Counted from the first letter of the stretch, positions 9,832-21,255 are shown. The stretch: DNA of 61,518 nucleotides from Pseudomonas sp. Leaf48 (GCF_001421885.1 NZ_LMLH01000004.1:119558-181075), one strand, 5' to 3'. Made by a program: numbers and translations. The notes: generated by a model not told the origin, from the letters alone.

Positions 9832-10502
9832 TTTGGATTGCCCTCGATCTGTCTGGGTAAAGCACGGGACGAGAAAGTCCTCCCGCGCCAAGTCAAGTGC
9901 TGGCTTGTGCAGTTTGTTGGTTTTGTTTTTTAGCGAGAGCTGGCGCTACCCGAGACCCGGGATACCCGCCTGAAATTCGCGAAATGAATGGCTCGCCGGG
10001 CGATCAGGCGGAGCGAATTCGGGCCCGGGGCGGGCCATGGAATCTGGAAGTGAAGGCGAATGTCCTGGACAGCCCATTCCCTCTGATAAAGCACGCAATG
10101 ATCGACATAGCTCTGCTCCTCTCAGGAAAATCACCGCGTCTTGCGCTGCCAAATTGCTGGCAGGCTTCAGACAGGCAGCCCTCCCGATAACTAAGACTAA
10201 AGTTCCATAGCAATCCTTTGTCAATATTACGTCATGAAAACAGACGACTGGTGATTTGCTCTCACAACTACCTGTTTTTAAAGGACATATAGGCAGTTGA
10301 GCGCAACTATAGAGCGAAATGTTATTTCAGACTGTTACGCCGCGACCTACGCTGCTCCATAAGGGAGCAACGCAGAGATTTCGGAAAGACTCGCCATCCA
10401 TAGAGCGACCAGCCTGCGTGTCCAAAAGCTGTTTCAGGGACTACATTTGCTATTAGCTGTTGCGCCAGTTGGGCAACCGCTTTTCGAAGTGGGAGGATCA
10501 AA
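9832..10502. other. Divergent intergenic region between RTX peroxidase and secretion operon
   Basis: These about 670 bp separate two divergent transcription units that are likely co-regulated. The part next to the peroxidase gene is GC-rich. The stretch 10190-10340 is distinctly AT-rich and is the best place for promoters or regulator sites. GGAGG at 10493-10497 is the ribosome site of the ABC gene. Short reading frames here (for example 9897-10190) have no recognisable product or convincing ribosome site. I see no clear operator or terminator. Confidence 0.5.
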
Positions 10503-12239
10503 ATGCCCAAGCAGTCGAGCATCCGTTCCGAACTGGCCGACGCTCTCTTTCGCATGCGCCGCAGTTTTTACTTACTGGCAGGGTTCAGCGGCGTCATAAA
10601 CGTCATGATGTTGACGCCAGCCATTTATATGCTGCAGGTCTATGATCGAGCCTTGGTCAGTCGCAACGTCACGACGCTGACGATGCTGACCGTCCTGGTG
10701 GTAGGTCTGTTCTTGCTGATGTCCACCCTGGAAATGATCCGCACCCGCGTTGTGATCCGGGTCGGTAACTGCCTTGACATGGACCTCAACCGACGCATTT
10801 TCAACGCTGCGTTCGAGCGCAATTTGAGCCGCGCCGGGGGTAATCCGGCCCAGGCCCTGCAAGATCTCTCTCAGGTTCGTCAGTTCGTCACCGGCAATTC
10901 CCTGTTCGCTTTCTTTGATGCCCCGTGGACACCGATCTATCTGCTGGTCGCCTACTGGATCCACCCCATCCTCGGATTGATCACGCTGATCGGTTCGCTG
11001 ATTCTGATGGGCCTGGCTTACCTCACTGAAAAAGCGACACAGAAACCCCTGGCCGAAGCGAATCAGGCGGCCATGTCCTCAGCCCAATACGCCAACAACA
11101 ACCTGCGCAACGCCGAGGTCATTGAGGCGATGGGCATGCTGCCGTCGATCAGCAAGCGCTGGTTCCAAAGCCATTTGCGCATTCTGGAAATGCAGACCCT
11201 GGCCTCCGACCGCGCCGCCGTTATCAGTAGCACCGGTCGCTTCGTACGTATCACGTTGCAGTCGCTGATACTCGGCGCCGGCGCGCTGTTGGCGATCGAA
11301 GGCAAGATCACCCCCGGGATGATGATTGCTTGCTCGATCCTCACCGGCCGCGCACTGGGCCCGGTGGAACAGGTCATCGCCTCGTGGAAGCAACTGCTCG
11401 GCTGCCGTTCGGCCTGGGGTCGGCTCAACGAGATGCTGCACGACTATCCGCGTCGGCCACCGAGCATGTCACTGCAGCGGCCGCAGGGCATGTTGGCGGT
11501 GGAGAATGTGTATGCCGGTGCACCCGGTACCAACAACACCATTTTGCGCGGTGTGGGCTTCAGCCTTGTCCCCGGTGAAAGCCTTGGCATCATCGGTCCG
11601 TCTGCCTCAGGCAAATCCACCCTCGCCCGCCTGCTGGTTGGCGTCTGGCCGGCGCAGGCCGGCAAGGTGCGCCTGGATGGCGCGGACATATTCACCTGGA
11701 ACAAGAGTGAACTTGGCCCCTCGCTCGGCTACCTGCCACAGGACGTGGAGCTGTTCGAAGGCAGCATTGCCGACAATATTGCGCGCTTTGGTGAAGTGGA
11801 CAGCGAAGCCGTCATCCGCGCCGCCAAGATCACTGGAGTGCACGAGATGATCCTGCGTTTTGCGCAGGGTTACGACACCTGCCTGAGCAGCGATGGCAGC
11901 CCGCTTTCCGGTGGCCAGAAGCAACGCATCGCCTTGGCTCGCGCCTTGTATGGCGAACCCAGTCTGATCGTGCTGGATGAGCCGAACGCCAACCTCGACG
12001 ACGTCGGCGAAAAGGCTTTGGTCGATGCGCTGGCCGAACTCAAGGGCCGTGGCGCCACCGTCGTTCTGATCTCCCACCGTCCCAACGTACTCTGCGCCGT
12101 CGATAAGGTGCTGATGCTGCGCGACGGTGGCGTGCAGATGCTTGGCACGCGCGATGAAGTATTCGCAGCGCTGCGCAAGGCCAGTGTCATGCCGGCAGGC
12201 GCGTCGACCCCGCTGGCCTCCGTCAAAGCACGGGAGTGA
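10503..12239 (+). CDS. Type I secretion ABC transporter permease/ATPase (AprD/PrtD/HlyB family)
   Basis: This 578-residue inner-membrane exporter powers one-step export of RTX proteins through both membranes. The N-terminal half carries membrane segments (about 20-45, 58-80, 145-175, 250-285), starting with the SFYLLAGFSGVINVMML stretch. The C-terminal nucleotide-binding domain has Walker A GPSASGKS (365-372), signature LSGGQKQ (468-474) and Walker B LIVLDEP (488-494). There is no C39-like peptidase domain at the N-terminus, and the length fits the PrtD/AprD subfamily. ATG 10503 follows GGAGGATCAAA. It is the first gene of a three-gene operon, with the next gene starting 6 bp later. The likely cargo is the divergent RTX peroxidase. 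I infer this from adjacency, as no protease gene is present. Confidence 0.93.
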   Translation: MPKQSSIRSELADALFRMRRSFYLLAGFSGVINVMMLTPAIYMLQVYDRALVSRNVTTLTMLTVLVVGLFLLMSTLEMIRTRVVIRVGNCLDMDLNRRIFNAAFERNLSRAGGNPAQALQDLSQVRQFVTGNSLFAFFDAPWTPIYLLVAYWIHPILGLITLIGSLILMGLAYLTEKATQKPLAEANQAAMSSAQYANNNLRNAEVIEAMGMLPSISKRWFQSHLRILEMQTLASDRAAVISSTGRFVRITLQSLILGAGALLAIEGKITPGMMIACSILTGRALGPVEQVIASWKQLLGCRSAWGRLNEMLHDYPRRPPSMSLQRPQGMLAVENVYAGAPGTNNTILRGVGFSLVPGESLGIIGPSASGKSTLARLLVGVWPAQAGKVRLDGADIFTWNKSELGPSLGYLPQDVELFEGSIADNIARFGEVDSEAVIRAAKITGVHEMILRFAQGYDTCLSSDGSPLSGGQKQRIALARALYGEPSLIVLDEPNANLDDVGEKALVDALAELKGRGATVVLISHRPNVLCAVDKVLMLRDGGVQMLGTRDEVFAALRKASVMPAGASTPLASVKARE

Positions 12240-12245
12240 CCGATC

Positions 12246-13586
12246 ATGAACATGAGCCAACACACCGACATGATTCAAGCCGATCCCAGGAGCGTGGTAG
12301 ATCTGGACGTCGGCAAACCCGCACGGTGGGGCATATGGCTGGTGATCGCCGGCTTCGGCGGCTTCCTCCTGTGGTCCTGGCTGGCGCCGCTGGATGCCGG
12401 CGTGGTAGCGACAGGCACAGTCAAAATCACCAGCAATCGCAAAACTGTGCAGCATCTGAGCGGCGGCACCGTGGAGGCCATTCTCGTTCGCGAAGGCGAT
12501 TTAGTGAAAAAAGGCCAGGAGGTGGTTCGCCTCGACTCGTTGCGTGCCGTCGCCGAACAGGGGGCGATCAGCGCCCAGTACATTGTCAGCAAAACAGTGG
12601 AAAACCGCCTGGAAGCGGAACGCGACGGCCGCGCCGTGGTGAACTTCGATCCCGAATTAATCAAGCGTTTCAAGGATGACTACCGCCTGGTGGCCGCCAT
12701 GGACCTGCAACAGCGCTTGCTCGACACCCGCCGCGCCGGTCTCGCCGGAGAAATCAGCATCCTGCAGGAAACCCTGGCAGCGTCGGCCGTGCAGCTCAAG
12801 GGCTTGCAGCAGGTCTATGGCGCCCGCGCTTCGCAGATAAACTTCCTCAACCAGGAACTGCAGGGCACCCGCGTGCTGTCGGCCGAAGGCTATGTACCGC
12901 GCAACCGCCTGCTCGAGCTGGAACGCAGCAACGCCGACCTCTCCGCCGGCCAGGCCGAGAACCTCAACAACATCGCTCGCGTGCGTAGCCAGACCACCGA
13001 AATCAAGCTGCGCATCCTGCAACGCCAGCACGATTACTTGAAGGAGGTCGAATCGCAACTGACCGAGACCGCCAAGGAAAACACCACTCTGGCTGACCGC
13101 TTGCGCGCACTCGATTATGAAGTGACCCACACGGTGATTCGGTCGCCTATCGATGGCATTGTCCAGGCACTGAGCATTGCCACCGTCGGCGGGGTCATTC
13201 AGCCCGGCTTCAAGATCATGGAAGTCGTTCCGGTCGACGAACCGCTGCAGGTCGACGCAATGATTCCCGTGCAGGCCATCGACAAGATGTTCCCGGGCCT
13301 TGCCGTGGACATTGCCTTCCCGGCCTTCAACCATGCCCAGACGCCAAACATCCCCGGCCGTGTGAAAACCATCTCCGCCGACCGCCTGATGGACGAGGAA
13401 AGCAAAGAACCGTTCTATCTGGCCCAAGTGGAAGTCACGCCCGAAGGCATGGACCTGCTTGGCAGCAACCACATTCGCCCCGGCATGCCCGCCACCGTCA
13501 CCATCAAGACCGGCGAGCGCAACATGATGAGCTATCTTCTTAAACCAATGCTCGAACGTGTAGACAGCTCATTCAAGGAACAATGA
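12246..13586 (+). CDS. Type I secretion periplasmic adaptor (HlyD/AprE/PrtE family)
   Basis: This 446-residue membrane-fusion protein links the ABC exporter to the outer-membrane channel. A cytoplasmic N-terminus is followed by one membrane segment (about residues 30-52, WGIWLVIAGFGGFLLWSWL). Next come a barrel-sandwich/lipoyl-like half (VEAILVREGDLVKKGQEV), long coiled-coil helices (about 120-290) and the second half with SPIDGIVQALS and VGGVIQPG, a HlyD-family hallmark. The C-terminal beta domain ends with RPGMPATVTIKTGER. The length fits the family. It starts 6 bp after the ABC gene and ends 1 bp before the TolC-type gene, indicating translational coupling. Confidence 0.93.
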   Translation: MNMSQHTDMIQADPRSVVDLDVGKPARWGIWLVIAGFGGFLLWSWLAPLDAGVVATGTVKITSNRKTVQHLSGGTVEAILVREGDLVKKGQEVVRLDSLRAVAEQGAISAQYIVSKTVENRLEAERDGRAVVNFDPELIKRFKDDYRLVAAMDLQQRLLDTRRAGLAGEISILQETLAASAVQLKGLQQVYGARASQINFLNQELQGTRVLSAEGYVPRNRLLELERSNADLSAGQAENLNNIARVRSQTTEIKLRILQRQHDYLKEVESQLTETAKENTTLADRLRALDYEVTHTVIRSPIDGIVQALSIATVGGVIQPGFKIMEVVPVDEPLQVDAMIPVQAIDKMFPGLAVDIAFPAFNHAQTPNIPGRVKTISADRLMDEESKEPFYLAQVEVTPEGMDLLGSNHIRPGMPATVTIKTGERNMMSYLLKPMLERVDSSFKEQ

Positions 13587-13587
13587 A

Positions 13588-14916
13588 ATGGACCGTCATT
13601 GCCTGCTCTACTGCCTGCTAGGGCTGGCCCTGCCGGCCAGTGCCATGGACCTCAAACAAGCTTGGGATCTGTTGCAGTACCAAGGCCCTATCTACCAGGC
13701 CGCCGTGCATGAAAAAGAAGCCGGCCAGGAAAACCGCGCCATTGGCAAGGCCGGCCTGCTACCGCAGATCAATGCCTCGGCCTACGACAACAAGGTCGAT
13801 GGCACGCAACGCCAGAGCGGCATCGAGAGAGATCTGGACTACGACTCCAAGGGCGCCAACCTGCGCCTGCGCCAGCCACTATTCAACAAGCAGAAGATGG
13901 CCGAGTACCGTCAGGGTCAGCAGCGTGCCGACTATAGCAATGCGGTATTCGATGCCAAGAGCCAGGACGCTGCGGTGCGTCTGGCCGAAAGCTATTTCGA
14001 TGTGCTCCTGGCCAGCGAAACCATCGTCCTGGCCAAGTCCAAATTGAGTGCCTTCGATGAGCAACTCGCCTCGGCGAAACGGCGCATGGAGCTGGGTGCC
14101 GGCACCGTCACCGACATCGACGAGTCGGCCGCTCGCCGCGACTTGGCCGAAGCCGAACTGATCGAAGCGCAAGACAACCTGGTCAACGCGCGTCGCAAGC
14201 TCGAGGAATATATTGGTGAAACCCCGGAATCGCTGACCACCTTGCGTCCGGACTTCGACACACCGCCGCTGATGCCGAGCAACCTGCAGGACTGGTTGGT
14301 CAAAGCCCAGGCAGATAGCCCGCTGATCCATGCGCGCCGTCATAGCCGCAACCTCGCCGAAGAAGAGGTGAATCGTGCCAGGGCCGGTCACTGGCCAACA
14401 CTGGATTTTATCGCTGGCTACACGGCGGGTGACAGCCAATCACTCTCCGAATTGAATCAACGCAACCGCTACAGCTCGATCGGGTTGGAAGTCAATGTCC
14501 CGCTTTTCGCCGGTGGCGGCGTCAGCGCGTTGACACGTCAGGCCAGCGCCAATAGCGATAAGGCCCTGAACGAACTCGACGCCGCACGACAGGAAGTCAT
14601 CACCGGAACCACTCGTGAGTATCAAGGCATACAGAGCGGAGCCAAACGTATTCGCGCATTGGAGAAGGCCGTAGCGTCCAACGAACGCTCACTGCTTTCG
14701 ACACGCAAGGGCTTCAAGGAAGGCGGTACCAGCACCAACTCGGACGTGCTCAATGCCGAAGAGCTGCTCTTCGTTGCGCGCCACGACCTGTTCGATGCCA
14801 AGTTGCGTTATTTGATGTCGCGCCTGCGCCTGGCGTCTTCGGTGGGCAGCCTGGGTGACGACGATATCGACCAGATCAACAACTACCTCGGCCCGGAACT
14901 TCTGGTCACCAACTGA
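13588..14916 (+). CDS. TolC-family outer-membrane channel of the type I secretion system (AprF/PrtF)
   Basis: This 442-residue outer-membrane factor forms the trimeric exit duct of the exporter. A signal peptide is visible (MDRHCLLYCLLGLALPASA, cleavage about residue 19). The remainder shows the two-repeat, long-helix pattern of TolC proteins: AWDLLQYQGPIYQAA near the N-terminus, AVRLAESYFDVLLASE in the first helical pair, and matching segments in the second half (ELDAARQEVITGTTREYQGI). ATG 13588 begins one base after the adaptor stop, with AGGAA upstream. It ends the operon and converges on glmS. No strong T-tailed terminator is visible, only a dyad at about 15000-15030. Confidence 0.92.
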   Translation: MDRHCLLYCLLGLALPASAMDLKQAWDLLQYQGPIYQAAVHEKEAGQENRAIGKAGLLPQINASAYDNKVDGTQRQSGIERDLDYDSKGANLRLRQPLFNKQKMAEYRQGQQRADYSNAVFDAKSQDAAVRLAESYFDVLLASETIVLAKSKLSAFDEQLASAKRRMELGAGTVTDIDESAARRDLAEAELIEAQDNLVNARRKLEEYIGETPESLTTLRPDFDTPPLMPSNLQDWLVKAQADSPLIHARRHSRNLAEEEVNRARAGHWPTLDFIAGYTAGDSQSLSELNQRNRYSSIGLEVNVPLFAGGGVSALTRQASANSDKALNELDAARQEVITGTTREYQGIQSGAKRIRALEKAVASNERSLLSTRKGFKEGGTSTNSDVLNAEELLFVARHDLFDAKLRYLMSRLRLASSVGSLGDDDIDQINNYLGPELLVTN

Positions 14917-15095
14917 TGTTCAGTTGCAAGCCGCTCGAGCCAGATGATGGTTGAACGGGTCGCAGAGGGGATGGCTGTACAGGAATGATATGGGAAAAGC
15001 ATGACGAGGCGATGTTGTCGCCCCGTCATGTTGCGTTGAGCTAACGGTCTTGAATAACTTTCAAGGACCATGCAGCTCAACCACCTGTGGATAAC
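14917..15095. other. Convergent intergenic region after the secretion operon, with a dyad
   Basis: This is a short convergent gap. An imperfect inverted repeat (arms starting CATGACG and ending CGTCATG, 15000-15030) could stop transcription from either side, but it has no T-run. The glmS-proximal half holds the expected Tn7 insertion point and a TTATCCACA box (15086-15094). Confidence 0.5.
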
Positions 15096-15131
15096 TTATT
15101 CCACAGTCACCGACTTCGCCAGGTTGCGCGG
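15071..15131 (-). other. Predicted attTn7 site at the glmS 3' end
   Basis: Tn7-type elements recognise the end of glmS through TnsD and insert about 25 bp past its stop. On the minus strand the last glmS codons read as in other gamma-proteobacteria ([10 protein letters not shown] then TAA), so the binding part is at about 15096-15131 and the expected insertion point near 15071. No Tn7 end or duplicated site is visible, so the site looks empty. Confidence 0.7.
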
Positions 15132-16928
15132 CTGGTCTACGTCGGTGCCCTTGAGCACAGCGACGTAGTACGAAAGCAGCTGCAACGGGATGGTGTAGAG
15201 GATCGGCGACAGGATGTCGTGGATGTGCGGCATGTGGATAACATGCGTGCCTTCGCCGTTGGTCATGCCAGCCTGTTCGTCAGCAAAGACGATCAGCTCA
15301 CCACCACGGGCGCGGACTTCCTGAAGGTTGGACTTCAGCTTCTCCAGCAGCTCGTTGTTCGGCGCTACGGTAACCACCGGCATGTCGTTATCCACAAGCG
15401 CCAGCGGGCCGTGTTTCAGCTCACCCGCCGGGTACGCTTCGGCGTGGATGTAGGAGATTTCCTTGAGCTTGAGTGCCCCTTCCATCGCCACCGGGAACTG
15501 CGCGCCACGACCGAGGAACAGGGTGTGGTTTTTCTCGGCGAACAGCTCGGCGATTTTTTCCACAGTGCTGTCCATGGCCAGCGCTTCGCCCAGGCGAGTC
15601 GGCAAGCGACGCAGCTCTTCGACCAGAGTAGCCTCGACGTCTTTGCCCAAGGTGCCACGAACCTGGCCCAGGGACAGCGTCAGCAGCAGCAAGCCGACCA
15701 ACTGGGTAGTAAAGGCCTTGGTCGAGGCCACGCCGATTTCACGACCAGCCTGAGTCAACAGGGTCAGGTCGGACTCGCGCACCAGCGAGCTGATGCCGAC
15801 GTTGCAGATCGCCAGGCTGGCGAGGAAACCCAGTTCCTTGGCATTGCGCAGGGCGGCCAGGGTGTCGGCGGTTTCGCCCGACTGAGAGATGGTCACGAAC
15901 AGCGTATCAGGCTGGACCACGACTTTGCGGTAGCGGAACTCACTGGCGACTTCGACCTGGCAAGGAATGCCGGCCAGCTCTTCGAGCCAGTAACGGGCGA
16001 CCATGCCGGCGTGATAGCTGGTACCACACGCCACGATCTGTACGTTGCGCACTTTCGCGAACAGCTCGGCAGCCTGCGGACCGAACGCCTGCACCAAAAC
16101 CTGGTTCTGGCTCAAACGACCTTCCAGGGTGCGTTGCACCACGGCCGGTTGCTCGTGGATTTCCTTGAGCATGTAGTGGCGGAATTCGCCTTTGTCGGCG
16201 GCTTCGGCACCGTCGCTGTATTGCACCGTCTGGCGCTCGACCGCTTGGCCGTTCACATCCCAGATCTGCACGCTGTCACGACGGATTTCGGCGATGTCGC
16301 CTTCTTCCAGGTACATGAAGCGGTCGGTAACCTGACGCAGGGCCAACTGGTCGGATGCCAGGAAGTTTTCACCCAGGCCCAGGCCGATTACCAGTGGGCT
16401 GCCGCTACGGGCAGCGACGAGGCGGTCTGGTTGCTTGGCGCTGATAACGGACAGACCGTAAGCACCGTGCAGCTCCTTCACTGTTGCCTTGAGGGCAACG
16501 CTCAGGTCGTGCAGGTCCTTGAGTTTGTGGTTCAGCAGGTGAGCGATGACTTCGGTGTCGGTGTCAGAGGTGAACACATAGCCCAAAGCCTTGAGCTGCT
16601 CACGCAGGGCTTCGTGGTTTTCGATGATGCCGTTGTGCACCACCGCCAGATCACCGGAGAAATGCGGGTGCGCGTTGCGCTCGCACGGCGCGCCGTGGGT
16701 GGCCCAGCGTGTGTGGGCGATACCCAGGCGGCCAACCAGCGGCTCTTCGGCCAGTGCCTGTTCCAGTTCGCTGACCTTGCCCGGACGACGCAGGCGTTCG
16801 AGTTTTTCGTCATTGGTGTAGACCGCCACGCCCGCGCTGTCATACCCACGGTATTCCAGACGCTTCAAGCCTTCGACCAGGATGGCAGTGATATTACGTT
16901 CCGCAACTGCACCGACAATTCCGCACAT
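15096..16928 (-). CDS. glmS: Glutamine--fructose-6-phosphate aminotransferase (isomerizing)
   Basis: This enzyme converts fructose-6-phosphate and glutamine to glucosamine-6-phosphate, the first step to UDP-GlcNAc for peptidoglycan and LPS. It has 610 residues, the usual length. The N-terminal class II glutaminase domain begins MCGIVGAV with Cys2 as nucleophile and contains the HTRWATHG motif. Two SIS sugar-isomerase domains follow ([25 protein letters not shown]), and the protein ends in the catalytic-loop tail [10 protein letters not shown]. It starts 1 bp after the glmR stop, so the two are probably co-transcribed. The 5' region shows no room for a glmS ribozyme, which is a Gram-positive feature. 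Confidence 0.98.
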   Translation of the reverse strand: MCGIVGAVAERNITAILVEGLKRLEYRGYDSAGVAVYTNDEKLERLRRPGKVSELEQALAEEPLVGRLGIAHTRWATHGAPCERNAHPHFSGDLAVVHNGIIENHEALREQLKALGYVFTSDTDTEVIAHLLNHKLKDLHDLSVALKATVKELHGAYGLSVISAKQPDRLVAARSGSPLVIGLGLGENFLASDQLALRQVTDRFMYLEEGDIAEIRRDSVQIWDVNGQAVERQTVQYSDGAEAADKGEFRHYMLKEIHEQPAVVQRTLEGRLSQNQVLVQAFGPQAAELFAKVRNVQIVACGTSYHAGMVARYWLEELAGIPCQVEVASEFRYRKVVVQPDTLFVTISQSGETADTLAALRNAKELGFLASLAICNVGISSLVRESDLTLLTQAGREIGVASTKAFTTQLVGLLLLTLSLGQVRGTLGKDVEATLVEELRRLPTRLGEALAMDSTVEKIAELFAEKNHTLFLGRGAQFPVAMEGALKLKEISYIHAEAYPAGELKHGPLALVDNDMPVVTVAPNNELLEKLKSNLQEVRARGGELIVFADEQAGMTNGEGTHVIHMPHIHDILSPILYTIPLQLLSYYVAVLKGTDVDQPRNLAKSVTVE

Positions 16929-16929
16929 G

Positions 16930-17706
16930 CTATTTCTCCTGACTGACTGCCGCGCAAATCAAAGTGATACCGCGGGCCTGAATCTGATCCCGTGCCTCCA
17001 GCGGCAGGCGATCATCGGTAATAAGGGTATGGACACTGCTCCAGGGCAGCTCCAGGTTAGGAATCTTGCGGCCGATTTTGTCGGCCTCCACCATTACAAC
17101 GACTTCGCGGGCGACTTCGGCCATGACCCGGCTCAAGCCCAACAATTCATTGAAGGTGGTCGTACCGCGAACCAGATCGATGCCATCGGCTCCGATGAAC
17201 AACTGATCGAAGTCGTAGGAACGCAGGACCTGCTCAGCTACCTGTCCCTGAAAGGACTCGGAATGCGGGTCCCATGTGCCGCCGGTCATCAATAGCACCG
17301 GTTCATGCTCGAGTTCGCTCAAGGCATTGGCGACATGCAGGGAGTTGGTCATCACCACCAGACCCGGCTGCTGGCCGAGTTGCGGAATCATCGCCGCCGT
17401 CGTGCTGCCACTGTCGATAATGATCCGGGCATGCTCGCGAATCCGTGTAACGGCGGCGCGGGCAATGGCTTGTTTGTACCTGGAAACCGGCTGACCGACG
17501 TCGGCCACCAGCTCTTGAGGCATGGTGACAGCGCCGCCGTAACGACGTAGCAGCAAACCGTGGCTTTCGAGTGCCGCCAGATCCTTGCGAATCGTAACTT
17601 CCGAGGTTTCGAAACGCTTGGCCAGCGCATCCACACTGACTTCGCCCTGCTCATTGAGCAAGGCGAGAATGTTGTGACGGCGTTGTGGCGTGTTGCGCTT
17701 CGACAT
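16930..17706 (-). CDS. glmR: DeoR-family transcriptional regulator of amino-sugar synthesis
   Basis: This 258-residue DeoR-type repressor is likely sugar-phosphate responsive. The N-terminal winged helix-turn-helix (about residues 6-58) contains the family signature [21 protein letters not shown]. The C-terminal DeoRC sensor domain has [14 protein letters not shown] and the TGGTWDP segment expected in phosphosugar-binding folds. It lies directly upstream of glmS with a 1-bp gap, the same arrangement as glmR-glmS in P. aeruginosa, so control of glmS and the wider amino-sugar pathway is likely. The promoter would lie in the short gap after glmU, which also holds a REPIN and two DnaA-type boxes. 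Confidence 0.9.
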   Translation of the reverse strand: MSKRNTPQRRHNILALLNEQGEVSVDALAKRFETSEVTIRKDLAALESHGLLLRRYGGAVTMPQELVADVGQPVSRYKQAIARAAVTRIREHARIIIDSGSTTAAMIPQLGQQPGLVVMTNSLHVANALSELEHEPVLLMTGGTWDPHSESFQGQVAEQVLRSYDFDQLFIGADGIDLVRGTTTFNELLGLSRVMAEVAREVVVMVEADKIGRKIPNLELPWSSVHTLITDDRLPLEARDQIQARGITLICAAVSQEK

Positions 17707-17794
17707 GTTCGATTAAGTTTCGATTCGAAAGATAACGGAAGCAATCAAAACCTATCGGCGAAACTTCGTCAAGCGTGAGCCGATAAAAAGGAGC

Positions 17795-17897
17795 TGTGGA
17801 TAACTGTAGGAGCCGGCTTGCTGGCGATTCTGGCGACACGGTGTATCTGATGCACCGAAATCGCCGGCAAGCCAGCTCCTACAGATTCTGTGGATAA
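17795..17897. repeat. REPIN flanked by two TGTGGATAA boxes between glmR and glmU
   Basis: Inverted REP arms at 17804-17828 and 17860-17884 (CTGTAGGAGCCGGCTTGC and its near reverse complement) surround a short centre. Exact TGTGGATAA boxes sit directly before (17795-17803) and just after (17889-17897), in the same orientation. The palindrome could form a strong hairpin downstream of glmU. Confidence 0.85.
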
Positions 17898-17898
17898 C

Positions 17899-19266
17899 TC
17901 AGACTTTCTTGATCTTAACCGGACGCTTCCAGCCATCGATGTTCTTCTGACGGCCACGCCCGATGGCCAACTGGGATTTATCCACAGTCGAAGTGATGGT
18001 CGAACCCGCCGCCGTGGTTGCACCGTCGAGGATATCCACAGGTGCCACCAACGAGTTGTTGGAGCCGATGAACACGTCTTCGCCCAGCACGGTTTTCCAC
18101 TTGTTGGCACCGTCGTAATTGCAGGTGATGGTACCGGCGCCGATGTTGGTCCGCGCGCCGACCTCGGCGTCGCCCAAGTAAGTCAGGTGACCAGCCTTGG
18201 CGCCTTCACCCAGATGAGCATTCTTCAATTCAACGAAGTTACCCACATGGGCACGCGCTTCCAGCACGGAGCCTGGACGCAAGCGTGCAAAAGGACCGGC
18301 ATCGCTACCTTCGCCCATAATCGCGCCTTCGATATGGCTGTTGGCCTTGATCTGTACGCCTTTGCGCAGGGTACTGTCCTTGATCACGCAGTTCGGACCA
18401 ATCACCACATCGTCTTCGATGACGACTTTGCCTTCGAGGATCACGTTGATGTCGATCAGCACATCGCGGCCTACGGTCACTTCGCCGCGAACGTCGAAAC
18501 GTGCCGGGTCGCGCAGCGTCACACCCTGGGCCATCAAGCGGCGACCGGCACGCAGTTGGTAGTGCCGCTCCAGTTCGGAAAGCTGCTTGCGGTCGTTGGC
18601 GCCCTGCACTTCCATGGCGTCGTGAGGTTGCTCAGTGGCAACGACCAGACCATCACTGACCGCCATGGCGATCACGTCGGTGAGGTAGTACTCGCCTTGA
18701 GCATTGTTATTGGACAGTCGGCTCATCCAGTCGCCGAGACGAGCGAAAGGCAATGCCAGGATGCCGGTATTGCCTTCAGTGATCTGGCGTTGGGCTTCAT
18801 CGGCGTCTTTCTGCTCGACGATGGCGGTTACCTTGCCGGCGCCATCACGAACGATGCGACCGTACCCGGTCGGGTCATCCAGTTCGACAGTCAGTAGACC
18901 CAATTGCTGCGGACCGACCTGCTTGAGCAGACGTTGCAGGGTTTCGACTTCAATCAACGGCACGTCGCCGTATAAAACCAGCACCGTATCGGACTTGATG
19001 AACGGCACTGCCTGGGCAACCGCGTGGCCAGTACCCAGTTGTTTGTCCTGCAGGACGAAATTCAGGTCATCTGCCGCCAGGCGTTCACGCACGGCATCGG
19101 CGCCATGGCCAATCACAACGTGAATGCGTTGTGGATCAAGTTGACGGGCGCTGTGGATAACATGGCCAAGCATCGAGTTGCCGGCAATCGGATGCAGGAC
19201 TTTCGGCAACGCCGAGCGCATACGCGTGCCTTGGCCAGCAGCGAGGATAACGATTTCAAGAGACAT
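17899..19266 (-). CDS. glmU: Bifunctional GlcNAc-1-P uridyltransferase / GlcN-1-P acetyltransferase
   Basis: This enzyme makes UDP-GlcNAc from glucosamine-1-phosphate in two steps: acetylation by the C-terminal domain, then uridylation by the N-terminal domain. It has 455 residues, the typical length. The N-terminal Rossmann pyrophosphorylase domain opens with [20 protein letters not shown]. The C-terminal left-handed beta-helix shows hexapeptide repeats from about residue 250 ([16 protein letters not shown] onward). Acetyltransferase residues fit [21 protein letters not shown] and FIGSN. It is downstream of the ATP synthase operon but separated from atpC by a strong terminator, so it probably has its own promoter in the short gap. 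Confidence 0.97.
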   Translation of the reverse strand: MSLEIVILAAGQGTRMRSALPKVLHPIAGNSMLGHVIHSARQLDPQRIHVVIGHGADAVRERLAADDLNFVLQDKQLGTGHAVAQAVPFIKSDTVLVLYGDVPLIEVETLQRLLKQVGPQQLGLLTVELDDPTGYGRIVRDGAGKVTAIVEQKDADEAQRQITEGNTGILALPFARLGDWMSRLSNNNAQGEYYLTDVIAMAVSDGLVVATEQPHDAMEVQGANDRKQLSELERHYQLRAGRRLMAQGVTLRDPARFDVRGEVTVGRDVLIDINVILEGKVVIEDDVVIGPNCVIKDSTLRKGVQIKANSHIEGAIMGEGSDAGPFARLRPGSVLEARAHVGNFVELKNAHLGEGAKAGHLTYLGDAEVGARTNIGAGTITCNYDGANKWKTVLGEDVFIGSNNSLVAPVDILDGATTAAGSTITSTVDKSQLAIGRGRQKNIDGWKRPVKIKKV

Positions 19267-19324
19267 GACTGGCTACCAATCCTGGGTGGTCAGCGGCTGC
19301 GACCGGGTTTAAAAAACGGAAAAG

Positions 19325-19352
19325 AAAAAGGGTAGCCGAGGCTACCCTTTTT
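19325..19352 (-). terminator. Rho-independent terminator after the ATP synthase operon
   Basis: A perfect stem AAGGGTAGCC/GGCTACCCTT with a short loop is flanked by A and T runs on both sides. It lies about 25 bp past the atpC stop and can act in both directions. Confidence 0.92.
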
Positions 19353-19377
19353 AATCAATCACACAACAAGCGCTGCC

Positions 19378-19803
19378 TTAATGGCCGAACTTCTTGCGGA
19401 TCTGCTGGACGGTGCGCAGCTGAGCTGTCGCCTCGGCCAGACGTGCGGCAGCAGAACCGTAATCGAATTCCGCGCCACGTTCATGCAAGGCCTTCTCGGC
19501 AGCCTTAACGGCTTCCTGAGCGGAGGCTTCATCCAGGTCGGCAGCACGTTGCACGGTGTCGGCAAGAACCTTGACCATGTTCGGCTGAACCTCGAGGAAA
19601 CCACCGGAGATGTAATACACCTCCTCTTCCCCGCCCTGCTTGACCAGGCGGATCGGCCCTGGCTTCAGATTAGTGATCAGCGGCGCGTGACCCAGAGCGA
19701 TACCAAGATCACCCAGTGCACCGTGCGCAATCACCATCTCGACCAGACCGGAAAAGATTTCTCCTTCCGCGCTGACGATATCGCAATGGACTGTCATAGC
19801 CAT
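19378..19803 (-). CDS. atpC: ATP synthase F1 epsilon subunit
   Basis: This 141-residue central-stalk subunit couples rotation and inhibits reverse ATP hydrolysis. The N-terminal beta-sandwich begins [19 protein letters not shown] and contains [14 protein letters not shown] and [17 protein letters not shown]. The C-terminal helical hairpin (about 90-141) is rich in Ala and charged residues. It is the last gene of the atp operon, 45 bp after atpD and followed by a strong terminator. Confidence 0.96.
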   Translation of the reverse strand: MAMTVHCDIVSAEGEIFSGLVEMVIAHGALGDLGIALGHAPLITNLKPGPIRLVKQGGEEEVYYISGGFLEVQPNMVKVLADTVQRAADLDEASAQEAVKAAEKALHERGAEFDYGSAAARLAEATAQLRTVQQIRKKFGH

Positions 19804-19848
19804 CTGATTGCCTCAACCTAAATTAGCGCCCGTTGCCGGGCGCCGGGA

Positions 19849-21255
<1,407 letters not shown>

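Noticed and set aside
9897..10190. 97-residue open frame in the divergent gap
   Set aside because: No recognisable product, poor ribosome site, and composition like leader DNA. It overlaps the upstream region of the peroxidase gene.
15000..15030. Rho-independent terminator after the secretion operon
   Set aside because: The stem has a mismatch and no T-run on either side, so I only list it as a dyad.
15071..15131. Tn7 or other transposon insertion at attTn7
   Set aside because: No Tn7 end repeats, no tns genes and no five-base duplication are visible near the site.
16850..17000. glmS ribozyme upstream of glmS
   Set aside because: Only one base separates glmR and glmS, and the ribozyme is a Gram-positive feature. 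No fold could fit.
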